A DNA stretch of 64,000 bases, from assembly GCF_900100255.1 (NCBI RefSeq), contig NZ_FMTS01000002.1:25400-89399 (forward strand). The letters are read 5' to 3'. Numbering within the stretch: the stretch's first letter is position 1; every line of letters starts with the position of its first letter. This document shows, piece after piece, positions 1 through 8,837 of this stretch. The stretch is from Asticcacaulis taihuensis. Its GTDB lineage: Bacteria > Pseudomonadota > Alphaproteobacteria > Caulobacterales > Caulobacteraceae. The position numbers and the translations under genes were made by a program. The notes under the pieces were generated by a model that had not been told where the DNA came from, did not search any database, and worked only from the letters and a program-made list of their open reading frames with translations.

Positions 1-1
1 C

Positions 2-85
2 AACTATGCCTTCATCTGGGCCATGGGCGGGGAAAACCTCGACTATACCGATATGAATGTGCTGGATATCTGCCAACTGGCGTAG
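2..85 (+). CDS. kduI: 5-keto-4-deoxyuronate isomerase, C-terminal end only
   Basis: The window opens inside an open frame that ends with TAG at 83-85. The 27 visible residues include FIWAMGGENLDYTDM, which resembles the conserved end of KduI (FIW-M-GEN followed by D-M). KduI isomerises 5-keto-4-deoxyuronate from pectin or alginate-type oligouronides to 3-deoxy-D-glycero-2,5-hexodiulosonate. The next gene on the same strand is kduD, which takes that product, so the context agrees. The identification rests on a short tail plus its neighbour; the start lies outside the window. Confidence 0.75.
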   Translation, partial: NYAFIWAMGGENLDYTDMNVLDICQLA

Positions 86-102
86 CAGGGGGCACTAAAC
101 GG

Positions 103-139
103 CTTCCCCCTCTCCCCGCTTCGCAGGGAGAGGGGGAAG
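103..139. repeat. GC-rich perfect hairpin after kduI
   Basis: Positions 103-116 (CTTCCCCCTCTCCC) are the exact reverse complement of 126-139, with a 9-base loop. There is no T-run, so it is not a classical intrinsic terminator. It lies 17 bases after the kduI stop and may act as a 3' end stabiliser or belong to the CTCCCC-type palindromic repeats seen elsewhere in the window. Confidence 0.55.
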
Positions 140-218
140 TTAAGAGAGCAATCAAGCCGATTGTCATCACGCTCTTTCTTCTTCCCATCAAGGCAGGGAG
201 GAGCATAAGGAAAATTCC

Positions 219-974
219 ATGTCTTCTCTCTTCGACCTGACCGGCAAGGTCGCCATCGTCACCGGCGGCAATAAGGGCCTGGGCGCCGGCATCGCCCTGG
301 CGCTCGCAGAAGCCGGTGCCGATATCGCCGTCGTCTCCACCCGCACCGAGACCGAGACGGTCGAGGCAGCCAAGGCATTGGGCCGCAAGGCCATCCATAT
401 CGCCGCCGATCTGACCGCGATCGAACCGGTCGAACGCATCGTCTCGACCACCCTGTCGGACCTTGGTGGCCTTGATATTCTCGTCAACAATGCCGGCATG
501 ATCCGCCGCGCCGACAGCGTCGATTTCACCGAAGCCGACTGGGACGCCGTGATCGACCTGAACCTGAAAAGCGCCTTCTTCCTGGCGCAAGCCTGCGGCC
601 GACATATGATCGCGCAAGGGTCCGGCAAGATCATCAATATCGCCTCGATGCTCTCGTTCCAGGGCGGCATCCGCGTGCCCTCCTACACCGCCTCAAAATC
701 GGGCATTGCCGGCATCACCAAGCTGCTGGCCAATGAGTGGGCGTCCAAAGGCGTCAATGTCAACGCCATCGCGCCCGGCTACATGGCCACCGACAACACC
801 GCCGCCCTGCAGGCCGATGAAGCCCGCAACCGCTCCATCCTCGAACGTATCCCCGCCGGACGCTGGGGCCAGCCGTCCGACATGGCCGGCGCCGCCGTCT
901 TCCTCGCCTCCGCCGCCTCCGATTATGTCAACGGCATCACACTCCCCGTGGATGGCGGATGGCTGGCGCGCTGA
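219..974 (+). CDS. kduD: 2-dehydro-3-deoxy-D-gluconate 5-dehydrogenase (SDR family)
   Basis: 251 residues, the usual length for a classical short-chain dehydrogenase. The nucleotide-binding motif TGGNKGLG is at 15-22, NNAG at 90-93, and the catalytic Ser143, Tyr156 and Lys160 (YTASK) are present. KduD reduces 3-deoxy-D-glycero-2,5-hexodiulosonate to 2-keto-3-deoxygluconate (KDG) in the cytoplasm. It follows kduI on the same strand by 133 bases and has a good GGAGG ribosome site about 18 bases before the ATG. Its stop codon abuts the stop of the convergent regulator gene. Assignment as KduD rather than another SDR relies on similarity to that group plus the kduI neighbour. Confidence 0.85.
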   Translation: MSSLFDLTGKVAIVTGGNKGLGAGIALALAEAGADIAVVSTRTETETVEAAKALGRKAIHIAADLTAIEPVERIVSTTLSDLGGLDILVNNAGMIRRADSVDFTEADWDAVIDLNLKSAFFLAQACGRHMIAQGSGKIINIASMLSFQGGIRVPSYTASKSGIAGITKLLANEWASKGVNVNAIAPGYMATDNTAALQADEARNRSILERIPAGRWGQPSDMAGAAVFLASAASDYVNGITLPVDGGWLAR

Positions 975-1733
975 TCAGCGCCCTTTCTTGAGCGCCTTCA
1001 TACGCGTGGCCACCGCCATGCGGCGCTCGCTGCTGGCCTTGCGCGCATTCTCGACGGCTACAATCTCGGTGGCACGCAACAGGTGCTCGATCACCCGATC
1101 CATGTGTTCGTGCATGGCCTGACGCGCCGCCGCGACCGAGCGGTTTTTCAGCGCGGTCAGGATATCGGTATGTTCGGCGATCCGGTCGTTCATGCCGAGG
1201 TCGGCGGCCCGCGCCAGCACATTACGCGCCAGCGGCGAATGATAACGCCAGTCCCACAGGTTTTCCACGCAGGTCGTCAAAGCCCCGTTGCCGGTGCTCT
1301 GGGCGATCAGGATATGAAACTCGCGGTCGGCTTTTTCCGCCTTCACCGGATCGGCGTCGCCCATTTTCTGCACGAGGACTTCCAGTTCAGCGATCTGCTC
1401 CTCGCTGATCAGGGTGGCGGCCAGGGCAGCGACCTCGGCCTCCAGCAGGCGGCGTGCTTCGATCAGCTCAAAAGCGCCGATCTCGGAATCGGTGAAGGCC
1501 GGCGCGCGCTGCTTCTGGCTGGATACCGTAATGCCCAGGCCATGCTTGGCTTCGATCAGGCCGAGAATTTCCAGGGCGATCATCGCCTCGCGCAGGGACG
1601 GCCGGCTGACGCCATATTGCAACGCCAGTTCACGTTCGGTCGGCAGCCGGTCGCCTGGCTTGTAGCGCCCCGATTCGATTTCGGCGGCGATGGAATCGGC
1701 GATCCTGCGGTAAAGCTTTCTGGAATCTGACAT
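975..1733 (-). CDS. FadR-subfamily GntR transcriptional regulator (FCD domain), probable uronate repressor
   Basis: 252 residues. An N-terminal winged helix-turn-helix (about 6-72, with PTERELALQYGVSRPSLREA as the recognition region) precedes a helical FCD ligand domain (about 85-225) with the scattered Asp and His residues that bind metal and an organic acid in this family. ExuR, UxuR and other uronate or gluconate repressors belong to the same subfamily. Its place between kduD and the GH35-like gene and near manD and the hexuronate porter suggests it senses a uronate or mannonate. A UxuR-like palindrome at 3797-3813 is a candidate target. It may be co-transcribed with the gene upstream of it (78-base gap) or have its own promoter. 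Confidence 0.85.
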   Translation of the reverse strand: MSDSRKLYRRIADSIAAEIESGRYKPGDRLPTERELALQYGVSRPSLREAMIALEILGLIEAKHGLGITVSSQKQRAPAFTDSEIGAFELIEARRLLEAEVAALAATLISEEQIAELEVLVQKMGDADPVKAEKADREFHILIAQSTGNGALTTCVENLWDWRYHSPLARNVLARAADLGMNDRIAEHTDILTALKNRSVAAARQAMHEHMDRVIEHLLRATEIVAVENARKASSERRMAVATRMKALKKGR

Positions 1734-1762
1734 CTGTGCGGAAAATAAAGGATGAATGCAGA

Positions 1763-1772
1763 ATCATATGAT
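1763..1772. promoter_or_regulatory. 10-bp palindrome upstream of the GntR gene
   Basis: ATCATATGAT is a perfect palindrome 30 bases upstream of the regulator's start. It could be an autoregulatory site, but it does not match the palindrome at 3797-3813, and a 10-bp palindrome can occur by chance. Confidence 0.25.
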
Positions 1773-1811
1773 CGTTAACATGCCCGCGTTCAATCAAAAA
1801 GCCCCTGCACC

Positions 1812-3455
1812 TTAGCGGAATTTGTACAGTTTCAGTTGCTGGATGCCAAACCCGTCGGCATTGATCTTCAGATGCCGCCCCTGATGGCTTTCATCGCCGT
1901 TCAGCCAGCGGCCGGGCTTCCACACGCCGTCCACATAGCGCCCTTCCACGATCTGCTCGATGCCAACGGCCTGCTTATCCGGCGCCGCATCCTCGAAGGT
2001 GACCACCACGCCCTTGCCGGCGACGATAAAGCTGTCATCGCCGGTTTGGATGATCAGCCCGCCGTTGGCGGCGATGTCCTGTTTGTCCTTCGGCGTCCAC
2101 GGATCGACAAAACTGACCGTGAATTTGTAACCGCCGAGCATAAAGGACTGCGGCGTTTCCTCAACCACGCCATCGAACGACACGCGCGGCCGAAAACCGC
2201 GCATCCGGCCCGTGCCCTGCGCCGCCAGGATCTGCGGCGACAATTGCTCCAGCACGTCATAGGCGCCGGTCAGGTTGGCGCTGTTTTCCGGCTTGATATT
2301 GTCGATCGAGAACGGCGAAAAGCTGATCGAATCGAGCTGGCCGATGGCGTAGAAGGCATTGGCCCCGGCCTCCGGCTTGCCCGCCTGATTGGCCTCCGGA
2401 ATGAAAAAGGGATTATCCGGGCGCTTGAATTTATCGGCCCATTCCATGAAGTTCGGGAAATACATGTCGATGGCCAGGATATCGATATCCGGCGCCGCCG
2501 GCTTCCAGACATCGAACAGATGCGGCAGGGGCCCGGCGCTTGGATACTGCCCCGGCGTCTTGCCTGGCCGGATCAGGGCGGCATTGACATACATCGGCAG
2601 CGGATACTGCGCCTTGCCGGCCTTTGCCAGGCCATTGGCGAAGGCGGCGAAATACCATGCCTGGAAGACTTCCTGCGCCTGGATGGAGCCGCCGAAAACC
2701 TCGCCCCAGGTGCCGCTGTCCTTCAGGCCGTTTGCCTCCCACAGGGTGCGGACATAAGGGTCCAGCGTCTCCCGATGCGTCTTCAGGTAAGCGATCAGCT
2801 CGGCCGGCACCGGTCCGTTCCAGGCGGCCTGCGCCTGCGGGCTGTAATCGCGCACCACCGGCAACATGCCGATCTCGTTTTCCACCTGGATCATGACCAC
2901 GGTATGCGCCGCATCCACCTGCTTCAGATGCGCCATCACGGCGGCAAAGGCACGGGCATCGGCGGCCAGGGTATCTGGATCGAACGGCGACAGGATATCC
3001 TGCGGCTGCCCCTTGTCATCCTGTGCTCTCGAATAGGTGGTGTAATCGCGCTTCACGTAAGGCGGCACATAGGTCGACATCGAGTTCTTCCACGCGCCGA
3101 ACCACAGCAGCACCAGCTTCACGTTGTTCTGACGGGCCTGCTTGATCATGCCGTCAAGCACGGTGAAATCGTACTTGCCCGGTTGCGGCTCGATCTGGTC
3201 CCATTCGACCGGGGCGATGACTGTATTCAGCCCCACGGATTTCAGGGTCGGCCATTTGGTATTGAGATAATCGAGGTTTGAAGCCGTGGAATTGGCCAGT
3301 TCGCCCCCCAGGATCAGGAAGGGCTTGCCATCGACGATCAGTTGTTTCGTCGTGCCCTGGGTCGCCAGGTGCGGAATGTCGGCCGCCAGGGCCGGCATCC
3401 ATAAGAGCGCAGCACCGATCATGGTGGCGGCCAGAGGTCGGGACAGACGGGTCAT
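1812..3455 (-). CDS. secreted GH35/GH42-like glycoside hydrolase with C-terminal DUF5597-type domain
   Basis: 547 residues with an N-terminal signal peptide (cleavage after about residue 25, MPALAA). The (beta/alpha)8 barrel starts near residue 40; VIAPVEWDQIEPQPGKYDF matches the first conserved strand of GH35/GH42 enzymes. QVENEIG carries the likely acid/base Glu, and the Glu in FFIPEANQAG is the likely nucleophile. The last 150 residues form a beta-rich domain of the DUF5597 type. Such proteins are annotated as beta-galactosidases; the substrate here is not known and could be a galactoside or arabinoside side chain of hemicellulose or pectin. It is divergent from manD and upstream of the uronate regulator. 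Expected location: periplasm or outside. Confidence 0.75.
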   Translation of the reverse strand: MTRLSRPLAATMIGAALLWMPALAADIPHLATQGTTKQLIVDGKPFLILGGELANSTASNLDYLNTKWPTLKSVGLNTVIAPVEWDQIEPQPGKYDFTVLDGMIKQARQNNVKLVLLWFGAWKNSMSTYVPPYVKRDYTTYSRAQDDKGQPQDILSPFDPDTLAADARAFAAVMAHLKQVDAAHTVVMIQVENEIGMLPVVRDYSPQAQAAWNGPVPAELIAYLKTHRETLDPYVRTLWEANGLKDSGTWGEVFGGSIQAQEVFQAWYFAAFANGLAKAGKAQYPLPMYVNAALIRPGKTPGQYPSAGPLPHLFDVWKPAAPDIDILAIDMYFPNFMEWADKFKRPDNPFFIPEANQAGKPEAGANAFYAIGQLDSISFSPFSIDNIKPENSANLTGAYDVLEQLSPQILAAQGTGRMRGFRPRVSFDGVVEETPQSFMLGGYKFTVSFVDPWTPKDKQDIAANGGLIIQTGDDSFIVAGKGVVVTFEDAAPDKQAVGIEQIVEGRYVDGVWKPGRWLNGDESHQGRHLKINADGFGIQQLKLYKFR

Positions 3456-3849
3456 AGGGTTTCCTTAATGTGCCAAGAACGCTATCCCAAAAAAGGGTAG
3501 TGCGCCAATCGTATAGACACCTTTGCAATTGCACCGTCCAGACCCTGTAAAATAATGGTCTTGCCAATTTCATGTTTTGAGACCACGTCTTTCGCAAGAT
3601 AATTTGCACCCATTGGTCAAATCTGTTCAATTTAAGAAGCGCTTTAAGTGCACCACCGAGCTTACAAAAAAAGAATACGCCTTCTTACAGATTGCCGAGT
3701 CGGGGAATTTCACTGAACACATATGTTTCCCGGCACATAGCTTTTAATTATGGGAACGTGTCCTCATTTCCCGGTTTACATCAGACCGGAATAGATTATT
3801 GGTATGACCAATATAAGCGATACGGGCGAGTGAAAGGCCAAGTGTACCA
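3456..3849. other. 394-bp divergent intergenic region between the GH35-like gene and manD
   Basis: This region must hold the promoters for both divergent genes. It is lower in GC than its flanks. The only clear signal is the 17-bp palindrome at 3797-3813, listed separately. Open frames running through it are not convincing as genes. Confidence 0.6.
3797..3813. promoter_or_regulatory. UxuR/FadR-type operator in front of manD
   Basis: TATTGGTATGACCAATA has 7-bp inverted arms (TATTGGT and ACCAATA) around ATG. The TTGGT-ACCAA core is typical of operators of the UxuR/ExuR branch of GntR-FadR regulators; here the spacer is 3 bp. It sits 37 bases before the manD start, a suitable place for a repressor. 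The nearby FCD regulator at 975-1733 is the natural candidate. The palindrome is seen directly; the regulator assignment is inference. Confidence 0.6.
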
Positions 3850-5139
3850 ATGGATTCCCCCAAGACCTCCAATGCCAACTCTCATGACAATGCTCCAGGC
3901 GACGGCGTCTCAGCAAATGGCCAGGGCGGCCTGGTCATCCGGTCGGCCAAGGTCATCATCACCTGCCCCGGCCGCAACTTCGTCACGCTCAAGATCGAAA
4001 CGAACCAGGGCGTCTACGGCATCGGCGATGCCACGCTCAACGGCCGCGAACTGGCGGTGGCCAGCTATCTGACCGATCATGTCATTCCCTGCCTGATTGG
4101 CCGCGACGCCCACCGCATCGAGGACATCTGGCAATATCTTTACAAGGGCGCCTACTGGCGGCGCGGTCCCGTCACCATGTCGGCCATCGCCGCCGTCGAC
4201 ATGGCCCTGTGGGACATCAAGGCCAAGGTGGCCGGCCTGCCGCTTTATCAACTTCTGGGCGGCGCCAGCCGCGAGGCCGTGATGGTCTATGGCCACGCCA
4301 ACGGCACCAGCATCGAGGATACCGTCAATGTGGCGCTTGATTACAAGGCCCAGGGCTACAAGGCCATCCGCCTGCAATGCGGCGTGCCGGGCCTGGCCTC
4401 GACCTACGGCGTCTCGAAGGACAAGATGTTCTACGAACCGGCCGACGCCGATCTGCCGACCGAGAACCTGTGGAACACCGAAGCCTATATGCGCGTGGTG
4501 CCGAAGTTGTTTGCCGCCGCCCGCGAGGCCCTGGGCGACGAGGTCCACCTGCTGCACGATGTCCATCACCGCCTGACGCCGATCGAGGCCGGGCGGCTGG
4601 GCCGCGATCTCGAACCCTACAGGCCGTTCTGGATGGAGGACGCGGTGGTTGCTGAAAATCAGGACAATTTCCGCCTGATCCGCCAGCACACCACGACTCC
4701 GCTGGCCGTCGGTGAAATCTTCAACACCATCTGGGACTGCAAGGAGCTGATCCAAAACCAGCTCATCGATTATATCCGCGCCACGGTCGTCCATGCCGGC
4801 GGCATCACCCATTTGCGCCGCATCGCCGCCTTTGCCGACATATATAATGTCCGCACCGGCTGCCACGGCGCCACCGACCTGTCGCCGGTCTGCATGGCCG
4901 CGGCCCTGCATTTTGACCGCTCGATCCCCAATTTCGGCATCCAGGAATATATGCGCCACACCGAGGCGACCGACGAGGTTTTCCCGCACGGCTATCGCTT
5001 CGAAAGCGGCTTCCTCTATTCATCGGAAACGCCGGGACTGGGTGTTGACATCGATGAGGAAAAGGCCGCCAAATACCCCTACAAACGCGCCTACCTGCCG
5101 GTCAACCGTCTGCAGGACGGCACCATGTTCAACTGGTAG
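3850..5139 (+). CDS. manD: D-mannonate dehydratase, enolase superfamily (ManD/RspA type)
   Basis: 429 residues. [19 protein letters not shown] and the later [16 protein letters not shown] and AVGEIFN blocks are typical of the ManD group; the Asp/His of HDVHH and the two Glu residues are magnesium ligands. ManD dehydrates D-mannonate to KDG and replaces UxuA in many bacteria. It would convert mannonate derived from glucuronate released by the downstream alpha-glucuronidase. The reading has about 28 polar residues before the conserved start (region rich in Ser, Asn, Gly), which is longer than usual; no better in-frame ATG follows. Some members of this family have very low activity, so the biochemical call is likely but not certain. 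Confidence 0.85.
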   Translation: MDSPKTSNANSHDNAPGDGVSANGQGGLVIRSAKVIITCPGRNFVTLKIETNQGVYGIGDATLNGRELAVASYLTDHVIPCLIGRDAHRIEDIWQYLYKGAYWRRGPVTMSAIAAVDMALWDIKAKVAGLPLYQLLGGASREAVMVYGHANGTSIEDTVNVALDYKAQGYKAIRLQCGVPGLASTYGVSKDKMFYEPADADLPTENLWNTEAYMRVVPKLFAAAREALGDEVHLLHDVHHRLTPIEAGRLGRDLEPYRPFWMEDAVVAENQDNFRLIRQHTTTPLAVGEIFNTIWDCKELIQNQLIDYIRATVVHAGGITHLRRIAAFADIYNVRTGCHGATDLSPVCMAAALHFDRSIPNFGIQEYMRHTEATDEVFPHGYRFESGFLYSSETPGLGVDIDEEKAAKYPYKRAYLPVNRLQDGTMFNW

Positions 5140-5143
5140 ACTT

Positions 5144-5300
5144 AAAGAAAGCAAGAGACCCCACCACCACTCGTTTCACTCGCGGTCCCCCTCCCCGACA
5201 AGCGGGGAGGATCAGGAGACACAAAACCTTATACCTCCCCAACTTGTTGGGGAGGGGGACCGACGCGCCCTTGCGCGTTGGTGGTGGGGCTTCTTGCTTC
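5144..5300. repeat. CCACCACC palindromic intergenic repeat, copy 1
   Basis: Terminal inverted repeats (GAAAGCAAGAGACCCCACC at the left; its near complement ending GGTGGTGGGGCTTCTTGC at the right) enclose two inner CTCCCC/GGGGAG hairpins. A full-length relative lies at 51258-51411 and a short derivative at 49364-49439. It sits between manD and the transporter gene, so it will be folded in any joint transcript. Confidence 0.8.
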
Positions 5301-5346
5301 TACTGAATAACGACGCGGACAATTCCGCGCATAACAGGAAACGCAT

Positions 5347-6636
5347 ATGGAAACGACCGCGCCTGAAGCCGCGCCACAGATAAAACCCGCCGGCTATATC
5401 CGCTGGATTATCTGCGGCATCCTCTTCCTGGCCGTGGTTATTTCCTATATCGACCGGCTGGTCATTTCCGTGCTCAAGCCAAGCCTGTCCGCGCAATATA
5501 ACTGGTCGGAAACCGGCTATGCGGACATGGCTTTTTACTTCCAGCTTGTTTATGGCATCGCCTTCCTGATCTCCGGCCGCATCATCGACAAGATCGGCGC
5601 CAAGGCCGGCTACAGCTTCGCCATGATCATCTGGACCGCCGGGCACATGATGCACGCCCTCTTCACCTCCACCACCGGCATGATCCTGGCGCGTCTGCCC
5701 CTGGCCATGGGGGAGGCCGCCACCTACCCCGCAGCGCTCGTCGCCGCCAATTCCTGGTTTCCGAAAAAGGAACGCGCGCTGGCCATCGGCGTGCTCAATG
5801 CCGGCGCTAATGTCGGCGCCATCGTCACGCCGCTCATCGTGCCGGCCATCGCCCTGGCCTGGGGCTGGCGCGCCGCCTTTGTCGTCACCGGCTTGTTTTC
5901 GGTGGTCTGGCTCGTCATCTGGTGGATTTTCTACCGCAAGCCGCGCGACCACAAACTGGCCTCGGCCGCCGAAGTGGCATGGATCGAGTCGGATGCGACG
6001 ACCGAGGAACCGCTCGACCGCGCCTCGCCCTGGAAAGTTCTGGGTTACCGCCAGACCTGGGCCTATATGTGCGGCCGCTTCCTGATCGACCCAGTGTGGT
6101 GGACCTTCCTGTTCTGGCTGCCGGCCTTTTTCGCCAAGCAGTTCGATGTCAAGCTGTCGGGATTCGGCCCGCCGCTGGTCGCCATCTATCTGCTGGCCGA
6201 TGTCGGTTCGATCTTCGGCGGCTGGCGCTCATCGAGCTACCTGAAACGCGGCTGGGAACCCAACAAGGCGCGCAAGACCGCCATGCTGATCATGGCCTTT
6301 GTCGTCCTGCCCGTGGCCGCGGTCACCTTCATGCCGAACATGTGGTGGGCAGTGCTGCTGATAGGCCTCGCCTGTGCCGGCCATCAGGGTTTTTCGACCA
6401 ATCTTTTCACCATGCCGGGCGACCTCTATCCACACTATGCCTCAGGTACGGTGGCCGGTCTCGGCGGTCTGGCCGGCGCCTGCGGCGGCATGCTGATGGC
6501 CAAGTTCGCCGGCATCATTCTGCAAACCACCGGCGGCAACTACACGCCGATCTTCGTCGTTTCCTCGGTCATGTATCTCATCGCCTTCTGCGTCGTTCAT
6601 CTGCTTTGCCCGCGCTGGGAAAAGGTTACTCTGTAA
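5347..6636 (+). CDS. MFS hexuronate/aldonate transporter, ExuT-like (ACS family)
   Basis: 429 residues with about 12 hydrophobic segments. The first transmembrane segment ends in SYIDRLVISVLKPSL, typical of the anion:cation symporter family that includes ExuT, GudP and DgoT. It would import glucuronate, aldobiouronate or another sugar acid with protons across the inner membrane. It is followed after 9 bases by the alpha-glucuronidase gene, so the two are translated from one message, and manD is upstream. The exact substrate cannot be read from the sequence. Confidence 0.85.
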   Translation: METTAPEAAPQIKPAGYIRWIICGILFLAVVISYIDRLVISVLKPSLSAQYNWSETGYADMAFYFQLVYGIAFLISGRIIDKIGAKAGYSFAMIIWTAGHMMHALFTSTTGMILARLPLAMGEAATYPAALVAANSWFPKKERALAIGVLNAGANVGAIVTPLIVPAIALAWGWRAAFVVTGLFSVVWLVIWWIFYRKPRDHKLASAAEVAWIESDATTEEPLDRASPWKVLGYRQTWAYMCGRFLIDPVWWTFLFWLPAFFAKQFDVKLSGFGPPLVAIYLLADVGSIFGGWRSSSYLKRGWEPNKARKTAMLIMAFVVLPVAAVTFMPNMWWAVLLIGLACAGHQGFSTNLFTMPGDLYPHYASGTVAGLGGLAGACGGMLMAKFAGIILQTTGGNYTPIFVVSSVMYLIAFCVVHLLCPRWEKVTL

Positions 6637-6645
6637 GGACTTGCC

Positions 6646-8745
6646 ATGCGCCGTCTGATTGCCGCCATCTGTTTCGCCATCGCCGCTTTCGCTTCGCCAG
6701 TTCTGGCAGAGGATGGCTATGATCTGTGGCTGCGCTATCACCCGGTCGAGGCCGCTTACGCCGCGCAATATAAACCGCACGCCACGGCGATTATCGGCGG
6801 CGACACCCCAATCCTTGCCAGCGCTAAATCCGAACTGAAACGCGGGCTGGATGGCCTGCTGGCGCAGGATACGCCCATCGTCAGCCAGCCGGTCGATGGC
6901 GCCATTGTCCTGCAAACCGGCGACACGAACCTGCCCGAAGACGGTTTCCGTATCGGGGCCAAAACGCTCGATGGTCACCCGGTCACAGTGATCAGCGCCA
7001 GAACCGACCAGGGCGCACTTTACGGCGCGTTCCGCTTACTGCGTGAAATCCAGACCCGCGCAGCCCTCACCGACATCAGCGACGCCCCGAAAATCAAACT
7101 CCGCGTCATCGACCACTGGGACAATCTCAACGGCTCCGTCGAGCGCGGCTATGCCGGCACGTCGATCTTCGACTGGTGGCGGCTGCCCGATCTGGTCGAT
7201 CCGCGCCTGACCGACTATGCCCGCGCCGAAGCCTCGATCGGTGTCAACGGCGTGGTGCTCAACAATGTCAACGCCAAGGCCGACAGCCTGACAGCCCCCT
7301 ACCTGCAAAAGACCGAGGCCATTGCGAAGGTCTTCCGGCCGTGGGGCATCAAGGTCTATCTCTCCGCCCGCTGGACCGCGCCGATCGAGCTGGGCGGGCT
7401 GAAAACCGCCGATCCGCTCGATCCCGCGGTGCAGGCGTGGTGGAACGCCAAGGCCGATGAAATCTATGCCCTCATCCCCGATTTCGGCGGTTTTCTGGTA
7501 AAAGCCAATTCCGAGGGCGAGCCCGGTCCGGGCGACTATGGCCGCAACCATGCCCAGGGCGCCAACATGCTGGCCGCGGCGCTGAAACCCCACGGCGGTA
7601 TCGTCATGTGGCGCGCCTTCGTCTATTCCGAACACGACGCCAATGACCGCGCCAAGCAGGCCTATAACGAGTTCAAGCCGGTCGAGGGCCAGTTTGCCGA
7701 TAACGTCCTTCTGCAGATCAAGAATGGCGCCATCGATTTCCAGCCGCGCGAACCCTTCCATCCGCTGTTCGGCGCCATGCCGAAGACCAATGAAATGCTG
7801 GAGGTGCAGATCACCAAGGAATACTTGGGCCAGGGCACGCACCTCGTCTATCAGGGGCCGCTCTACGAAGAGACGCTCAAGGCCGACACCTATGCCGAAG
7901 GCAAGGGCTCGACCGTCGCCAAAATCATCGACGGCGCGCTGGATCATCACGCGCTCACCGGCATGGCCGGTGTTTCCAATGTCGGTGATGATCGTAACTG
8001 GACCGGCCATGATTTCAGTCAGGCCGACTGGTACGCCTTCGGCCGGCTGGCCTGGGATCCGGACGCCTCCAGCCGCGATATCGCCACCGACTGGGTGAAG
8101 ATGACCTTCTCCGACGATCCCGCCTTCGTTAAACCGGTGGTCGATATGATGATGGCCTCGCGCGAAACCGCCGCCAACTATATGACCCCGCTCGGCCTGG
8201 CGCACCAGATGGCGACCGGCCATCATTATGGCCCAGGCCCGTGGGTGTGCGATCTCGCCCGCCCGGAATGGAACCCCTGCTACTATGCCAAGGCGGATGC
8301 GAAAGGCATCGGCTTCGACCGCACGAAGACCGGCTCAGACGCTTTGGCGCAATACGCCCCCGCCGCCGCCAAACAGTGGGCCGATCCAAAAAGGATGGAT
8401 GAACGCTACCTGCTGTGGTTCCATCATCTGCCGTGGGACTACAAGGTGAAATCCGGACGTACCCTGTGGAACGAACTGGTCACCGATTACGACATAGGCG
8501 CGAAACAGGCAGCGCAGATGCAGCAAACCTGGGCCGCCATGAAGCCCTATGTCGACCCTGAGCGCTTTGCCGCCGTTTCGGCCAATCTTAGCATCCAGGC
8601 GCGTGAAGCTAAATGGTGGCGTGATGCGTCCATTGCTTATTTCCAGTCGAAATCCGGTTTGCCGCTGCCCACCGGCATCGCGCCGCCGGAACATGACCTC
8701 GATTATTACAAGTCGCTGCAATTCCCCTATGCGCCGGGGCATTGA
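6646..8745 (+). CDS. aguA: GH67 alpha-glucuronidase, exported
   Basis: 699 residues with a signal peptide (first about 21 residues, ending SPVLA). The protein follows the GH67 layout: an N-terminal beta domain, a central (beta/alpha)8 barrel with GFLVKANSEGEPGPGDYGR and RAFVY, and a helical C-terminal domain. GH67 enzymes remove 4-O-methyl-glucuronic acid from the non-reducing end of short xylo-oligosaccharides. The signal peptide indicates periplasmic action. Its neighbours (uronate porter before, GH3 xylosidase after) fit stepwise degradation of aldouronic acids from glucuronoxylan. Confidence 0.92.
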   Translation: MRRLIAAICFAIAAFASPVLAEDGYDLWLRYHPVEAAYAAQYKPHATAIIGGDTPILASAKSELKRGLDGLLAQDTPIVSQPVDGAIVLQTGDTNLPEDGFRIGAKTLDGHPVTVISARTDQGALYGAFRLLREIQTRAALTDISDAPKIKLRVIDHWDNLNGSVERGYAGTSIFDWWRLPDLVDPRLTDYARAEASIGVNGVVLNNVNAKADSLTAPYLQKTEAIAKVFRPWGIKVYLSARWTAPIELGGLKTADPLDPAVQAWWNAKADEIYALIPDFGGFLVKANSEGEPGPGDYGRNHAQGANMLAAALKPHGGIVMWRAFVYSEHDANDRAKQAYNEFKPVEGQFADNVLLQIKNGAIDFQPREPFHPLFGAMPKTNEMLEVQITKEYLGQGTHLVYQGPLYEETLKADTYAEGKGSTVAKIIDGALDHHALTGMAGVSNVGDDRNWTGHDFSQADWYAFGRLAWDPDASSRDIATDWVKMTFSDDPAFVKPVVDMMMASRETAANYMTPLGLAHQMATGHHYGPGPWVCDLARPEWNPCYYAKADAKGIGFDRTKTGSDALAQYAPAAAKQWADPKRMDERYLLWFHHLPWDYKVKSGRTLWNELVTDYDIGAKQAAQMQQTWAAMKPYVDPERFAAVSANLSIQAREAKWWRDASIAYFQSKSGLPLPTGIAPPEHDLDYYKSLQFPYAPGH

Positions 8746-8837
8746 CCCTACGCAAGGGTTGACCATTCTTCGTTTTCGATGATACCGCTAACACAAAAGC
8801 GGCGCCATCAGACGCGCCCCATCAGAGAGGAAACCTC

